Source: Streptomyces turgidiscabies Car8 (lineage in GTDB: Bacteria; Actinomycetota; Actinomycetes; Streptomycetales; Streptomycetaceae). Taken from it: a stretch of DNA of 35,505 nucleotides. The DNA lies in the NCBI RefSeq assembly GCF_000331005.1, contig NZ_AEJB01000377.1, forward strand, positions 1 to 35,505, given 5' to 3'. Shown piece after piece: positions 8,166-16,388 of the stretch (position 1 is its first letter; each line of letters starts with the position of its first letter). Below the pieces are notes generated by a model that was not told where the DNA came from, made no database searches, and worked only from the letters and a program-made list of their open reading frames with translations. The translations under genes were made by a program, and so were the position numbers.

Positions 8166-9350
8166 TTAAGAGACGTCAAGCAAGTCAAGGGTGACTAGCC
8201 ATGCGTCCGGTGTAATGTCGTGTTCAATAGCCAGAACACGGAATGGCTTGTTGATGGTTACAGCCTCGCTGTTGTATTCGATGTTGACTAGGTCGAATAG
8301 CTCTAGGCCGGAAACCTGGTCAACGTGCTCGGTTGCATTCCATCTAATGCTGTCTACGCGTAGCTCTGGTGCATCGAATTCATCAAGCACCACCGCCGCG
8401 TATTCTTCTACGTCATCCTCGGTAGCAAAGTTGGTAGTTAGTTCTGTCTGTCGAGAACCCCAAGTAGCTACAGAGGTCTTATTGGCAAAGGGTCCGTAGA
8501 CCGTTTCAACGCTGGTGTAATTCATTTCTTCGTCGATACCCCGGGTGAGGTTTCTAACGAAGATGTCGTTAACCATGATGCTGTCGTCATAGGTAACCCC
8601 GAACCCATCAACGAGGTAATAGGCCGCTAGAGGGTCCTCCTCGTGCTCTGTGTCATAGAAGTTGATGACAGGTTCCGAGGTAGGCAAAGAGCCGTTCCCG
8701 TAAGCCTTGACTACGTTCCCCTTGTCCACAAAGACCGAGCCAAGCTCAGTGTTCTGAGCAAGCATCAGATGGTTAACGAGGGTGCTTTCATAGTTGTTGT
8801 CGGCAAGGCTTGATGTTCCACCTGTCACGGTGTAGTCAATGCCATGCTTGGCTAGTAGGTCTTCTACACGCTCGGCAAAGGTTCCTGCTACGACACCCGC
8901 CCGGTTAATGTTCGCTAGGTCCTTAACACGGTCAACCGCATAAAGGGTTACCGTTGACTTCTTGTCGGCAGAATAGGACACAAGGACACGGGAGATAGTT
9001 CCTGTGTACTGCGTTACCCATTCGGCATCTACAAGGGACTGTAGGCGAATAGGAACACCCATCTTGATGTATGGGTTGTTATTGGGGTCTAGGTTTCCGT
9101 CATAGACCCTTGCCTCTAGCGTTCCTACTTCAACCTCGGTATCAATACTGTCGCCACGCTTAGAGCCGCGCTGAATTGAAATGCTGGTTGTGTCACCGAG
9201 GATGTCTAGCCATTCAGTGTTTGGTTCATAATTCTCTGCCTCAGCCGCACCACCTAGCTTGTAGGCGTTTAGCTGAGACAGTGTCAGAACAAAGATATCT
9301 GGCTTAGCGGTCTGAACTTGCAACTTAAGGTTGTCGATAAGGTCAGTCAT
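8166..9350 (-). CDS. Minor tail protein, baseplate hub type
   Basis: 394 residues, acidic and beta-rich, with a hub-like segment (SISIQRGSKRGDSIDTEVEVGTL, then ARVYDGNLDPNNNPYI) followed by VPIRLQSL and a tail-associated-lysin-like fold region. This pattern is typical of the protein encoded right after the tape measure in small siphophages, where it forms the tail tip that carries fibres. Its start codon overlaps the tape-measure stop as TAATG, so translation is probably coupled. No peptidase or lysozyme motif is visible. The end is followed by the AGGAGG of the next gene. Assignment rests on position plus general fold pattern. Confidence 0.65.
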   Translation of the reverse strand: MTDLIDNLKLQVQTAKPDIFVLTLSQLNAYKLGGAAEAENYEPNTEWLDILGDTTSISIQRGSKRGDSIDTEVEVGTLEARVYDGNLDPNNNPYIKMGVPIRLQSLVDAEWVTQYTGTISRVLVSYSADKKSTVTLYAVDRVKDLANINRAGVVAGTFAERVEDLLAKHGIDYTVTGGTSSLADNNYESTLVNHLMLAQNTELGSVFVDKGNVVKAYGNGSLPTSEPVINFYDTEHEEDPLAAYYLVDGFGVTYDDSIMVNDIFVRNLTRGIDEEMNYTSVETVYGPFANKTSVATWGSRQTELTTNFATEDDVEEYAAVVLDEFDAPELRVDSIRWNATEHVDQVSGLELFDLVNIEYNSEAVTINKPFRVLAIEHDITPDAWLVTLDLLDVS

Positions 9351-11776
9351 TAGCGCACCCCATTCGCACGCTGGTAAGCCTTGAGAGCCTTATCAACCTC
9401 ACGACCGATGGCAATAGGGTCAGAACCAACCCCGGCATTGATGGTGATGTTTACTGAGCCCCCGCCAAAACCGGCTGTACCGGCCGTAGCAGGCTCTAGA
9501 GAGAGACGCGCACCGAAGTTATCCGTCACGGTCTTACCAAGCTCTACAGTGGCCTTTCTGACTGCCTGTGTCTTCTCAAGACCAAGAGCCAGACCCTTAA
9601 CGGTGAACTGGCCAATTTCCTTGAAGACAGTAGATGGTGAATGAATGCCCAAGAGGTTCTTGGCGCCATCAATGGCACCCTTCACAACGCTCTTGGCAGC
9701 GGATACCGCAGCACCCGCCATAGCCCTAATACCGCTTACGAGACCCTGGATAACGTTCTTGCCCGCGCTGTATAGCCAAGAACCCGCACCTGAAAGAGCA
9801 CCGAGGACACTGCTCTTGACGCCTCTTACCTTGCTTACAAGGCCGACAATGGCATTGGCAACGATGGTCTTGATGCCGGACCATGCGCTTGAAAGAAAGC
9901 TCTTGACAGCATTCCAAGCGCCGTTCCAAGTGCTCTTGATGCTGTTAAGGCCAGAAGAGATGTAACCCTTGACTGCATTGATAGCACCAGAGATGAAGCT
10001 CTTGATGGCGTTCCAGACGCCAGTAGCCAGACCCTTAATAGCATTCCAGGCGACAGACCAAAGGGTCTTAATGACCGTAAGGTAAGCCCGGAAGTAGCCC
10101 TTAATTTCCAACCATACGAGCTTCACATAGTTCGAAATAGCCTTCCAAACGCCCTGGAAGATGTTCTTAATTCCTTGCCAAACCTTGCCCCAGTCACCTG
10201 AGATAAGACCAGTAACAACCTGGATAATTCCTCTGATGACCTGCATTGCGCCTTCAATGATGCCCTTGATGTAACCGAAGGCTTGTGTAACGAACGCAAT
10301 GATGGTTGCGCCATGGTTGTTCCAGAAGGAAACAATGGCACTTAGAGCCGCCGAGATAAGTTCCTTGATGGCTTCAAAGACAGGTCCGGTTGTGGCCTTT
10401 AGCCATTCCCAAACCTTCTGAACACCGGCGCGGAAAGTCTCGCTCTTGGCATAGGCGACCGCAAAAGCAGCCACAAGCAAAGCGATACCGGCAATGACCA
10501 AGCCAACAGGGTTAGCAGCAAGAGCGGCATTCCAAGCCCAAGTAGCACCAGCGAGGATGCCTAGAGCAACGGCCAGAAGACCGGCACCTAGAGCCAGAGG
10601 CTTTAGCCAGTCCTGGTTCTTGCCAACCCAACCGATGGTCTTTTCAAGGGCCGGTAGAACGTTCTGAGAGAGGAAGTCAACTACACCTTGCTGCAACTTG
10701 CGCTTGAAGATATCGAGCTTAGCCGCCGCATTATCGCGGAGCTTATTGCCCATATCATCAGCAGCGCCGCCGACCTTACCTAGGGCAGATACAGCCTTTG
10801 ATGGGTCAAGCGCTAGAAGCGCCTTTTGCATGTCCTCAGACTTAGTACCGAACAGAGCAAGCGCCGTAGCGTTTCTCTCGGCAGGGTTCTTGATGGCACG
10901 TAGACCGTCGAATACTTGGTCTAGAGCCTTCTTAGCCTTAGGGCCACCCTCGGCAAAGACAGTCTGCATTTCCTTGCCGTTAAGACCAACCTTCTTGAAG
11001 GCGGTCTCAACCTTCTCTCCTCCACCCTGCGCAATGAGGGTGAATTCCTTAAGGCTGTCTGCGACAACGTCAGTATCACGAGCACCCGCCTTCATGCCCT
11101 GGCTCAAAAGACCAGTGGCATCAGCGGCGCTAAGACCCATCTGACGGAACTGTGTTGAATATTCGTTGAACGTATCTAGCAAGTCATCTGCTCTAGGTCC
11201 CATTGTCTGGAACCCACGGGTGATGACGTCAAAGGCCTCATCAGCATTCTTGGCTAGACCGGTCTTCATAAGCTGACCGACAGCATTAGTAGCCTGCCCT
11301 AGGTCAACCTCAAAGGTGTTAGCTAGGTCGAGAGCCTTACGAGAAACGCTCTGAATTTGAGCAACAGAGGCGTTAGGCGGGAAGAGACCCGCAGACATTG
11401 TCTGACGGATACCATCAGCAGCTTGCTGAAAGTCGTTAGCTACACCATTGGCATAGAGCTTTCCAGCCGCCTTACCAACCTTGTCGGCAACAGCCGGGGT
11501 TGCCCCTAGCTGAGCCTCTAGACGTGCCTTAATTTTGCCCTGTTCCATGGCCTCACCGAGACCCGCAACAAGGGTTGCACCAATGGCAGCACCGGCGCCT
11601 AGAGCAGCCGGACCGGCCAACTGACGCATGCTTGAAAGAGCACTAGACACGTGCGTTCTAGCGCTTGTAGCAATACCACGAAGACTGTTGCTTGTGGTTT
11701 GTGCGGCATTCCTGATGCCGCTGGTTAGGTTTCTCGTGTTAGCCAACACGGAAACGGTGATGTTATTTCTTGCCAT
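9350..11776 (-). CDS. Tail tape measure protein
   Basis: 808 residues, the longest protein of the element, encoded directly after the tail chaperones. It has long Ala-rich helical regions, a hydrophobic segment around 390-445 (LGAGLLAVALGILAGATWAW, then VGLVIAGIALLVAAFAVAYA) and a repeated Trp-containing helical pattern (AWNAIKGL, VWNAIKSF, AWNAVKSF, AWSGIKTI) between about 550 and 660. These are typical tape-measure features. Tape measures scale with tail length at roughly 0.15 nm per residue, predicting about 120 nm; this presumes no cleavage. AGA and CTA codons occur within the first 17 codons, unlike the host genes. The start lies 14 bp past the end of the frameshifted chaperone. Confidence 0.92.
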   Translation of the reverse strand: MARNNITVSVLANTRNLTSGIRNAAQTTSNSLRGIATSARTHVSSALSSMRQLAGPAALGAGAAIGATLVAGLGEAMEQGKIKARLEAQLGATPAVADKVGKAAGKLYANGVANDFQQAADGIRQTMSAGLFPPNASVAQIQSVSRKALDLANTFEVDLGQATNAVGQLMKTGLAKNADEAFDVITRGFQTMGPRADDLLDTFNEYSTQFRQMGLSAADATGLLSQGMKAGARDTDVVADSLKEFTLIAQGGGEKVETAFKKVGLNGKEMQTVFAEGGPKAKKALDQVFDGLRAIKNPAERNATALALFGTKSEDMQKALLALDPSKAVSALGKVGGAADDMGNKLRDNAAAKLDIFKRKLQQGVVDFLSQNVLPALEKTIGWVGKNQDWLKPLALGAGLLAVALGILAGATWAWNAALAANPVGLVIAGIALLVAAFAVAYAKSETFRAGVQKVWEWLKATTGPVFEAIKELISAALSAIVSFWNNHGATIIAFVTQAFGYIKGIIEGAMQVIRGIIQVVTGLISGDWGKVWQGIKNIFQGVWKAISNYVKLVWLEIKGYFRAYLTVIKTLWSVAWNAIKGLATGVWNAIKSFISGAINAVKGYISSGLNSIKSTWNGAWNAVKSFLSSAWSGIKTIVANAIVGLVSKVRGVKSSVLGALSGAGSWLYSAGKNVIQGLVSGIRAMAGAAVSAAKSVVKGAIDGAKNLLGIHSPSTVFKEIGQFTVKGLALGLEKTQAVRKATVELGKTVTDNFGARLSLEPATAGTAGFGGGSVNITINAGVGSDPIAIGREVDKALKAYQRANGVR

Positions 11777-11789
11777 GTATGTTGCGCAG

Positions 11790-12160
11790 TTACTTAATGA
11801 GCTTCTGCCTCTTCGCCTCCTTCAAAAATGCGTCACGTTCTCTAATGGTCATGTTGTCGTATTCGCTTGGTGCGATACGGAGCAAGAGGCAAAGGTTAGC
11901 CTTTTGCCTCAGCTCATCATCTTCATCAGGGGAGGTTACTTCTCCCCATTCTGGTTTGGGTCTAGGTCAAGTACCTCACCGAGGTCTCTAAGTGATGCGT
12001 TCTCGGCATCCTCTAGAGAGAACTTTCCGTCACGGTTCTTGAATACCCAGAACATGTAATAAAGGGCGTCCTCTTGGTCTAGGTCCGCAATGCCCTTTCC
12101 TGCTGTCTTGCGGATAAGCCTCATCTCCTTGAAGGTGAGGTCTTCTGATGTGTACTTCAT
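11790..12160 (-). CDS. Tail assembly chaperone, -1 frameshift fusion (G-T type)
   Basis: Between the short chaperone and the tape measure a second frame stays open to a TAA at 11790-11792. Reading it after a -1 slip near 11942-11950 (codons AAT GGG GAG re-read so that GGA GAA GTA follow) gives about 123 residues. The added tail includes SPDEDDELRQKANL and EYDNMTIRERDAFLKEAKRQ, a pattern found in the T part of siphophage chaperones. The region holds no separate start with a good RBS. Long-tailed phages commonly make G and G-T products this way, and the order just before the tape measure is right. The slip site is weak, so the exact position is inferred. Confidence 0.68.
11936..12160 (-). CDS. 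Tail assembly chaperone, unshifted product (G type)
   Basis: 74 residues, acidic and helical (LTFKEMRLIRKTAGKGIADL, DALYYMFWVFKNRDGKFSLE), ending in DPNQNGEK at a TAA. Family relatives bind the tape measure during tail assembly and are not in the mature virion. It begins 18 bp after the gp10-like gene, with an AAGGAGC Shine-Dalgarno, and overlaps the -1 frame fusion described separately. Size and acidity suit the G-type product. Confidence 0.75.
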   Translation of the reverse strand: MKYTSEDLTFKEMRLIRKTAGKGIADLDQEDALYYMFWVFKNRDGKFSLEDAENASLRDLGEVLDLDPNQNGEK

Positions 12161-12178
12161 TTTCGCTCCTTAAACGAA

Positions 12179-12559
12179 TTAGTTATTTAGATGGAACTGA
12201 GCGATAAGCCTGTTTAGCTCCCGCTCAATTTCTGTGACCGAACGAGCTTCGTTCTGGTCTAGGGCCTTATTCATAAAATGCTTGGCCTCAATGTTGTGAT
12301 AGTTGCCGTAGTTCTGGACCCCGGCATAAGGCACCCGACCCGAGCCGGCTCGGACCGTTGCTTTGCTCTTAGCTTTAGAAGGCTTAATAGAAGCGGCAAG
12401 GCGTCCGGACAACTTAGGAACTAGGCCATGGGCACTACGGTCGATAGACCCCGCAATTCGCTGGAAGGCGTTTTGCAAGTCCGATGCCTTAGCTGAAAAG
12501 CCCTCTAGGCTTTCCACCACATGACCCAAGCCCTCTAGTGTTACCCGAACGCCTGCCAT
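12179..12559 (-). CDS. HK97 gp10-like tail completion protein
   Basis: 126 residues with family landmarks: GLGHVVESLEGFSAKASDLQ near the N-terminus, a central GLVPKLSGRLAASI, then VPYAGVQNYG and AKHFMNKALDQ. The pattern of conserved SGRL, PYAxxQxYG and FxxxAL is that of HK97 gp10-like proteins, which act at the head-tail joint or tail completion. Here it follows the major tail protein instead of preceding the terminator protein, a slightly unusual order. It starts 2 bp after the tail-tube gene, so the two are probably co-translated. Confidence 0.78.
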   Translation of the reverse strand: MAGVRVTLEGLGHVVESLEGFSAKASDLQNAFQRIAGSIDRSAHGLVPKLSGRLAASIKPSKAKSKATVRAGSGRVPYAGVQNYGNYHNIEAKHFMNKALDQNEARSVTEIERELNRLIAQFHLNN

Positions 12560-12561
12560 AA

Positions 12562-12966
12562 TTACGCGGTCACCTTTGTTGGCTCGGCTGTGCAGTCGAG
12601 ACGGAAGTCAAAAGTAAAGGTCTCGTTAGCCGTACCACCAACAGGTGGCTTGGAGCCGACCTTTACGCTTCCCGTAAAGTGTGGCTGTGAAGATGAAGCG
12701 CTCGCATTTCCATGCGGAGCGAATACGTAAGTAACCTCATCACCAGTGTTGTCCCATAGGTAAGACCAGAATGACGCTGTGTCGGTGCTCTGGACGGCAG
12801 AACCATCAAAGAACCACTGAACAGCACCACCAGCCGCAGCGTCCGCAAAGGTCGTTACGTCTCCATCGGCCTCTTCATTCTGAAGTGTTACTTCAGCAAC
12901 ATCAGCCATGTATTCAGTGTCTGCAACCTTGAGGGAAAGGGCCTTACCCTTAATGCGTGTTGACAT
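12562..12966 (-). CDS. Major tail tube protein
   Basis: 134 residues, beta-rich and acidic. It begins STRIKGKALSLKVADTEYMA, then VAEVTLQNEEADGDVTTF, and ends FTFDFRLDCTAEPTKV, which fits a single-domain siphophage tail-tube fold. Length is at the short end for tube proteins. It lies between the terminator-like and gp10-like genes with gaps of only 2 bp on each side, so it is tightly packed in the operon. Tube proteins are the most abundant tail protein, which fits its strong position behind the capsid block. Assignment uses both motif style and gene order. Confidence 0.75.
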   Translation of the reverse strand: MSTRIKGKALSLKVADTEYMADVAEVTLQNEEADGDVTTFADAAAGGAVQWFFDGSAVQSTDTASFWSYLWDNTGDEVTYVFAPHGNASASSSQPHFTGSVKVGSKPPVGGTANETFTFDFRLDCTAEPTKVTA

Positions 12967-12968
12967 AT

Positions 12969-13352
12969 TTATGAACCTCCTAGTTCAATTTCAATAGATA
13001 GGGTCACCCGAACACCCAACACGGCCTCTTGGCCTTCAATGCTGAATGAATAGGGCTGGATATCCTCGTAGTCCCAGTCAGAGAGACTGTCCTCAAGGAC
13101 GGTAATAATTTCCGGTAGAAGTGCGTCTAGGGCTTCATCAACAGCCGGGCTGCTTTCAGGGCCTATTAGAAATGTCACGTCGTAGGAAATAAGTTTCTTG
13201 CCAAAGGTGTCTCCTCTAGCAATAAAAGACAGTCCTCGGGTTACCGCAACAACAGGCGGGTCAATAGTTCCGGAGACTGCAAAAGTCACGTTGAAGCCAG
13301 CAGCGTTGAAGGCTTCGGCAATTTCGGTGCGTAGTTCTTTTAGGGTTGCCAT
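12969..13352 (-). CDS. Tail terminator-like protein
   Basis: 127 residues with an alpha/beta pattern: an N-terminal helix (ATLKELRTEIAEAFNAAGF), strand PPVVAVTRG, then ISYDVTFLIGPESSPAVDEA, a helix ALDALLPEIITVLED and a final strand pair. This matches the small proteins that cap the tail tube and join it to the head. The start overlaps the stop of the connector gene by one base, and the tail-tube gene follows after 2 bp. No known catalytic motif. Alternatives are other neck proteins, because these small folds are hard to separate by eye. Confidence 0.62.
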   Translation of the reverse strand: MATLKELRTEIAEAFNAAGFNVTFAVSGTIDPPVVAVTRGLSFIARGDTFGKKLISYDVTFLIGPESSPAVDEALDALLPEIITVLEDSLSDWDYEDIQPYSFSIEGQEAVLGVRVTLSIEIELGGS

Positions 13353-13666
13353 CAGATACCCACCACCATGTAAGCCTTAAGTAGTGGATAAGCGCCCTGC
13401 ATAGGGTCTCTAGCAAGGCGGATAGGGCTATTGTCCTCACCAAACTGAGCAATACCCATTGGGGTCTTTCTCATTTGATAGAGGGCCGCTCCGCAAATTA
13501 GAGCGGCCCTATCCATGATGGACTGTGGAACTACTTGCGTTGCGACAAAGTTGGAGACGAGCGTTACCGCCTCATCCCAACACTGTTCAATATAAGCATC
13601 ATCGGTGACTACGTAAGTAGCCTCATTACCAGTGACGTACTTCTTGAAGTCTGTCCAGTCCATCAA
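13352..13666 (-). CDS. Head-tail connector protein
   Basis: 104 residues, mainly helical: DWTDFKKYVTGNEATYVV, then YIEQCWDEAVTLVSNFV, MDRAALICGAALYQMRKT and a C-terminal DPMQGAYPLLKAYM. This layout (helix bundle with an RxxL helix and a C-terminal R-x-P-L-like stretch) is typical of HK97 gp6-type connector proteins that bind the portal. It lies directly after the capsid gene and overlaps the next start. It is the only connector-type gene found before the tail genes, a minimal set. Confidence 0.7.
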   Translation of the reverse strand: MMDWTDFKKYVTGNEATYVVTDDAYIEQCWDEAVTLVSNFVATQVVPQSIMDRAALICGAALYQMRKTPMGIAQFGEDNSPIRLARDPMQGAYPLLKAYMVVGI

Positions 13667-13674
13667 TTGACACC

Positions 13675-15183
13675 TCAGACAAGGTCAACGTCAACCTTTA
13701 CGACAGACTTGACGTTGGTGATACCAACAGCCATGTAGCCGTAAAGAGAGAAGTCCTTAGAGAGGTTGATGATGTTCTCATCATCAAGACGGAATGGAGC
13801 ACCCGCGCTTTCCCAAACCTTGAGAGCATCACTAGAAGCGATGTAGCAAGAATTAGCAGCAAGACCAGGGTCAACCACAAGAGGCAGACCGAAGATAGAA
13901 CCCTTACGGGCACGTCCGGCAGAACCGATGGTGTTTGAACCATCGCCGTTCACCTCAAGAAGAGGACGACCTGAGCTGTCAGCCATAACGGCTACACGCT
14001 TAAAGACATCCTTTGAAACCAAGATGAATTCAGCCTCAGAGCCAAAGCCGTTGTCGTGAATAAGACCAGCACCGTCAACCACAAGGCCAACCCAACCGGC
14101 TCCGGTGTCGGCCGCAAGCGTTGCAGTCTGGTAGCCAGAACCAGCAACAAGAGCCGCACGAACAGCAGCGTTAGTGGCCTTTGCGTACTGGCGAACCATG
14201 TGCTCAAAAGCAGTAGAAAGAAGAGGGGTTCCAGAGCGCTCAATAGCCTGTCGTGAAAGACTGGTGTATCCACCGTAAGTCTTTACTGGGGCAGTAGCGT
14301 CATCTAGAACAACCTCAAGGTAACCAAGGTCATCACCTTCAGCAGCCTGAACAGCAACAGTACCGGTAGCCGCAGAAAGGGTTAGGTATTCAACGCTGTT
14401 TCCGGATGCTGGTAGAGCCTCCTTTGAGAAGAGGTTCAGGGTGTCACGGTTCTCGTTAGCAAGACGGATATTAGAAGCAACCCAAGCAGGCTGAACATTA
14501 CCGTCAGTCGTTGTCATTCCTGAGAATGCACGGTTGTAGTGCTCTACCTTTTCCTTGGTAGAACCATCACGTAGACCCTTAATGAATTCACCCGCAGAAC
14601 GGATGTCAAGGGTTGCGTTAGCAGGCTTAGCCTCTGAAATTGTGGCCATCCTGCGCTCCAAGTCAGTTACAGCGTCTCTTAGTTCTGCAACCTCCGGAGC
14701 ATTAGTGTCGTTAGACATATGTGTCTCCTTGATAGATGTGGTGTCAGCGTTGCGAACAAGCGCGACGTCTGCATTTGTGTAAGCAGGAAAGGCAACAACG
14801 GAAACTTCCTTCAGTTCGGCCTTTGTGCGTACGAATACGTTGTCTTCTTCGCGGGTCTCAACCGGAATGAAGCCAACGGAAAACTTGTTTAGTGCACCAT
14901 CACGGAGCAAGGTATAAACCTCGTCTCCCTTTGGTGTCTTAGAGATGCGAGCCTTGATAACAAAGCCCTTGTCGGTGTCTTCTGTCTTCTCTACAACCCC
15001 AATGAGGTCTCTGTGTTCTGAGAAGAGCTTTACGTCTGTTGGTTCACCGAAAGCCCCCGGCTCAAAGCGTTCATAGATACCGCCTAGGTCGATAGTCTCG
15101 CCGTATGGAACGGCAATGCCTTCTACTGTTCGGTCTTCCTGTACGCTCCTAACCTCGAATGAACGTGTTTCAATTCCTGTCAT
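13675..15183 (-). CDS. Prohead protease fused to HK97-type major capsid protein
   Basis: 502 residues carrying two functions usually split into two genes. Residues 1-145 are an HK97-type prohead protease with H57 (SEHRD) and S102 (LNKFSVGF) and the conserved VSVVAFPAYTNADV segment. From about 156 a scaffold-like helical delta region follows (VAELRDAVTDLERRM), then the capsid fold from about 205 (TTTDGNVQPAWV, EYLTLSAATGTV, GGYTSLSRQAIERSG). The protease normally cleaves the delta region during maturation. An internal in-frame ATG at 14718 with its own strong RBS could produce capsid protein alone. The start overlaps the portal stop (ATGA). Fused forms are known in small actinophages. Confidence 0.85.
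   Translation of the reverse strand: MTGIETRSFEVRSVQEDRTVEGIAVPYGETIDLGGIYERFEPGAFGEPTDVKLFSEHRDLIGVVEKTEDTDKGFVIKARISKTPKGDEVYTLLRDGALNKFSVGFIPVETREEDNVFVRTKAELKEVSVVAFPAYTNADVALVRNADTTSIKETHMSNDTNAPEVAELRDAVTDLERRMATISEAKPANATLDIRSAGEFIKGLRDGSTKEKVEHYNRAFSGMTTTDGNVQPAWVASNIRLANENRDTLNLFSKEALPASGNSVEYLTLSAATGTVAVQAAEGDDLGYLEVVLDDATAPVKTYGGYTSLSRQAIERSGTPLLSTAFEHMVRQYAKATNAAVRAALVAGSGYQTATLAADTGAGWVGLVVDGAGLIHDNGFGSEAEFILVSKDVFKRVAVMADSSGRPLLEVNGDGSNTIGSAGRARKGSIFGLPLVVDPGLAANSCYIASSDALKVWESAGAPFRLDDENIINLSKDFSLYGYMAVGITNVKSVVKVDVDLV
14716..14730 (-). promoter_or_regulatory. Internal RBS and start for unfused capsid protein
   Basis: AAGGAG (14725-14730) lies 6 bp before an in-frame ATG (14716-14718) that would yield a 347-residue capsid protein beginning MSNDTNAPEV. 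It falls exactly at the joint between protease and capsid parts, which is why I read it as functional. Confidence 0.65.
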
Positions 15184-16349
15184 AGTGTTTTTGTGGTGTC
15201 CTCCTTAGGGGTTGGTTCGTCAATAGGTGGCAAGCCTTCCTCTGCTCGAACCTCGTTGACCGTCTTGATGCCCTTATCAATGGCGATAGCGTGGGTTTCA
15301 TAACGGGTCTTCTGGTCGGCCCTTAGAAGAGCCTCAACCTTGAACCTGACTGACTGCCCGCGTGGAATGAGGTCTGTAAGAGCTTCCTCAATAACCTTGA
15401 TGTAGGCAGACAAGGTGTCACGGATAAAGTCCGTGTTCGCCTCAGAGAGGTTCTGGTAAGTCATGCTGTTTCCATTAACCTCAGCCAAGAGCTTTGCAGC
15501 AGGCACACCAAACAGACGAGCAATAGAGGTTACGTTGAACTGCTGTACCTCAAGGAATTGTGCGTCTCTTGGAGCGAGAACCATTGGCTTGTAGTCGAGA
15601 CCATGAGACAGAACCTTGGTCTTATAGCCCTGTCGTCTGTCATCCCACTGTTCGGCGTACTGCTCATGCATGCCCGGTGGCAATGGCTGGTCTGTACGCA
15701 GGATGCCGTTAGGGATGCCGCTCTCACGGAACCAGTTACCGGCATAGCTTTGGGTATCTACAACGCCTGTTAGCTCTGTCTGAGCCTGCTGAATAGGTCC
15801 TAGTCCGTATTCGTAACCAGGAAGCTCAAACAAGCGAAGATGCTTAATTTGCCAGTCCTCGAAACGGTAAGTTCCTCGCTCATCAAAGTAGCCGTAAGAA
15901 CGCTTACCTGTCTCAAGGTCAATTTCAATAGTGACGTTGTGAGCGTTAAGAACCTGGATGTTCTCTACGATGCCACTAGCGTTTGGCTCTGAGCGATACA
16001 GACGCCAATAGGCATTGCCTGAGGTTGCTAGGGATACCGTTGTCTGCTTCATGAATGAAGACTGAGACAGATGGTAGTTAGGTCGCTCAATGAGAGAGGC
16101 AACCTTACGACCAGGGTTAGCAACCTCAGAGCCGTTGCGCCAAACACCTACAGGCAATTGACCCATGTAAGTGCTGAGAATGGAGACAGCACGAAAGACG
16201 GCACTAATACGCAATGCGTCGTCAGCCGTAACAGTCGTGATGTAGTCAGGGCGAACAGGGGCACTAAGTGCACGCTTTTCTAGCGCTGATACACCATCAT
16301 TTCGCTTAAAGAGCCTGTTCCAGAAACCCTTTCCATTAGAAGTTTTCAT
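15180..16349 (-). CDS. Portal protein (HK97 family)
   Basis: 389 residues from the ATG at 16349. Portal landmarks: YITTVTADDALRISAVFRAV near 30-50, SILSTYMGQLPVGVW, then NLSEANTDFIRDTLSAYI and a C-terminal EEGLPPIDEPTPKED tail. It forms the twelve-subunit ring through which DNA enters and leaves the capsid. Length is typical of compact HK97 portals. An in-frame ATG at 16370 would add seven residues; neither start has a clear RBS. The upstream gap to TerL is only about 40 bp but holds a paired TTGTA repeat that may be a promoter or operator. The stop overlaps the protease-capsid start. Confidence 0.88.
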   Translation of the reverse strand: MKTSNGKGFWNRLFKRNDGVSALEKRALSAPVRPDYITTVTADDALRISAVFRAVSILSTYMGQLPVGVWRNGSEVANPGRKVASLIERPNYHLSQSSFMKQTTVSLATSGNAYWRLYRSEPNASGIVENIQVLNAHNVTIEIDLETGKRSYGYFDERGTYRFEDWQIKHLRLFELPGYEYGLGPIQQAQTELTGVVDTQSYAGNWFRESGIPNGILRTDQPLPPGMHEQYAEQWDDRRQGYKTKVLSHGLDYKPMVLAPRDAQFLEVQQFNVTSIARLFGVPAAKLLAEVNGNSMTYQNLSEANTDFIRDTLSAYIKVIEEALTDLIPRGQSVRFKVEALLRADQKTRYETHAIAIDKGIKTVNEVRAEEGLPPIDEPTPKEDTTKTL

Positions 16350-16359
16350 GTTAAGACTA

Positions 16360-16379
16360 TTGTAGCACACATTGTATTA
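16360..16379 (-). promoter_or_regulatory. Paired TNNTACAA repeat upstream of the portal gene
   Basis: On the minus strand the sequence reads TAATACAA, four bases, TGCTACAA (plus-strand 16372-16379 and 16360-16367). The 8-4-8 architecture is the same as the two pairs at 19857-19916. TACAAT next to the start could also serve as a -10 box. A phage or helper activator site is inferred. Confidence 0.45.
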
Positions 16380-16388
16380 GGGTGCGGC

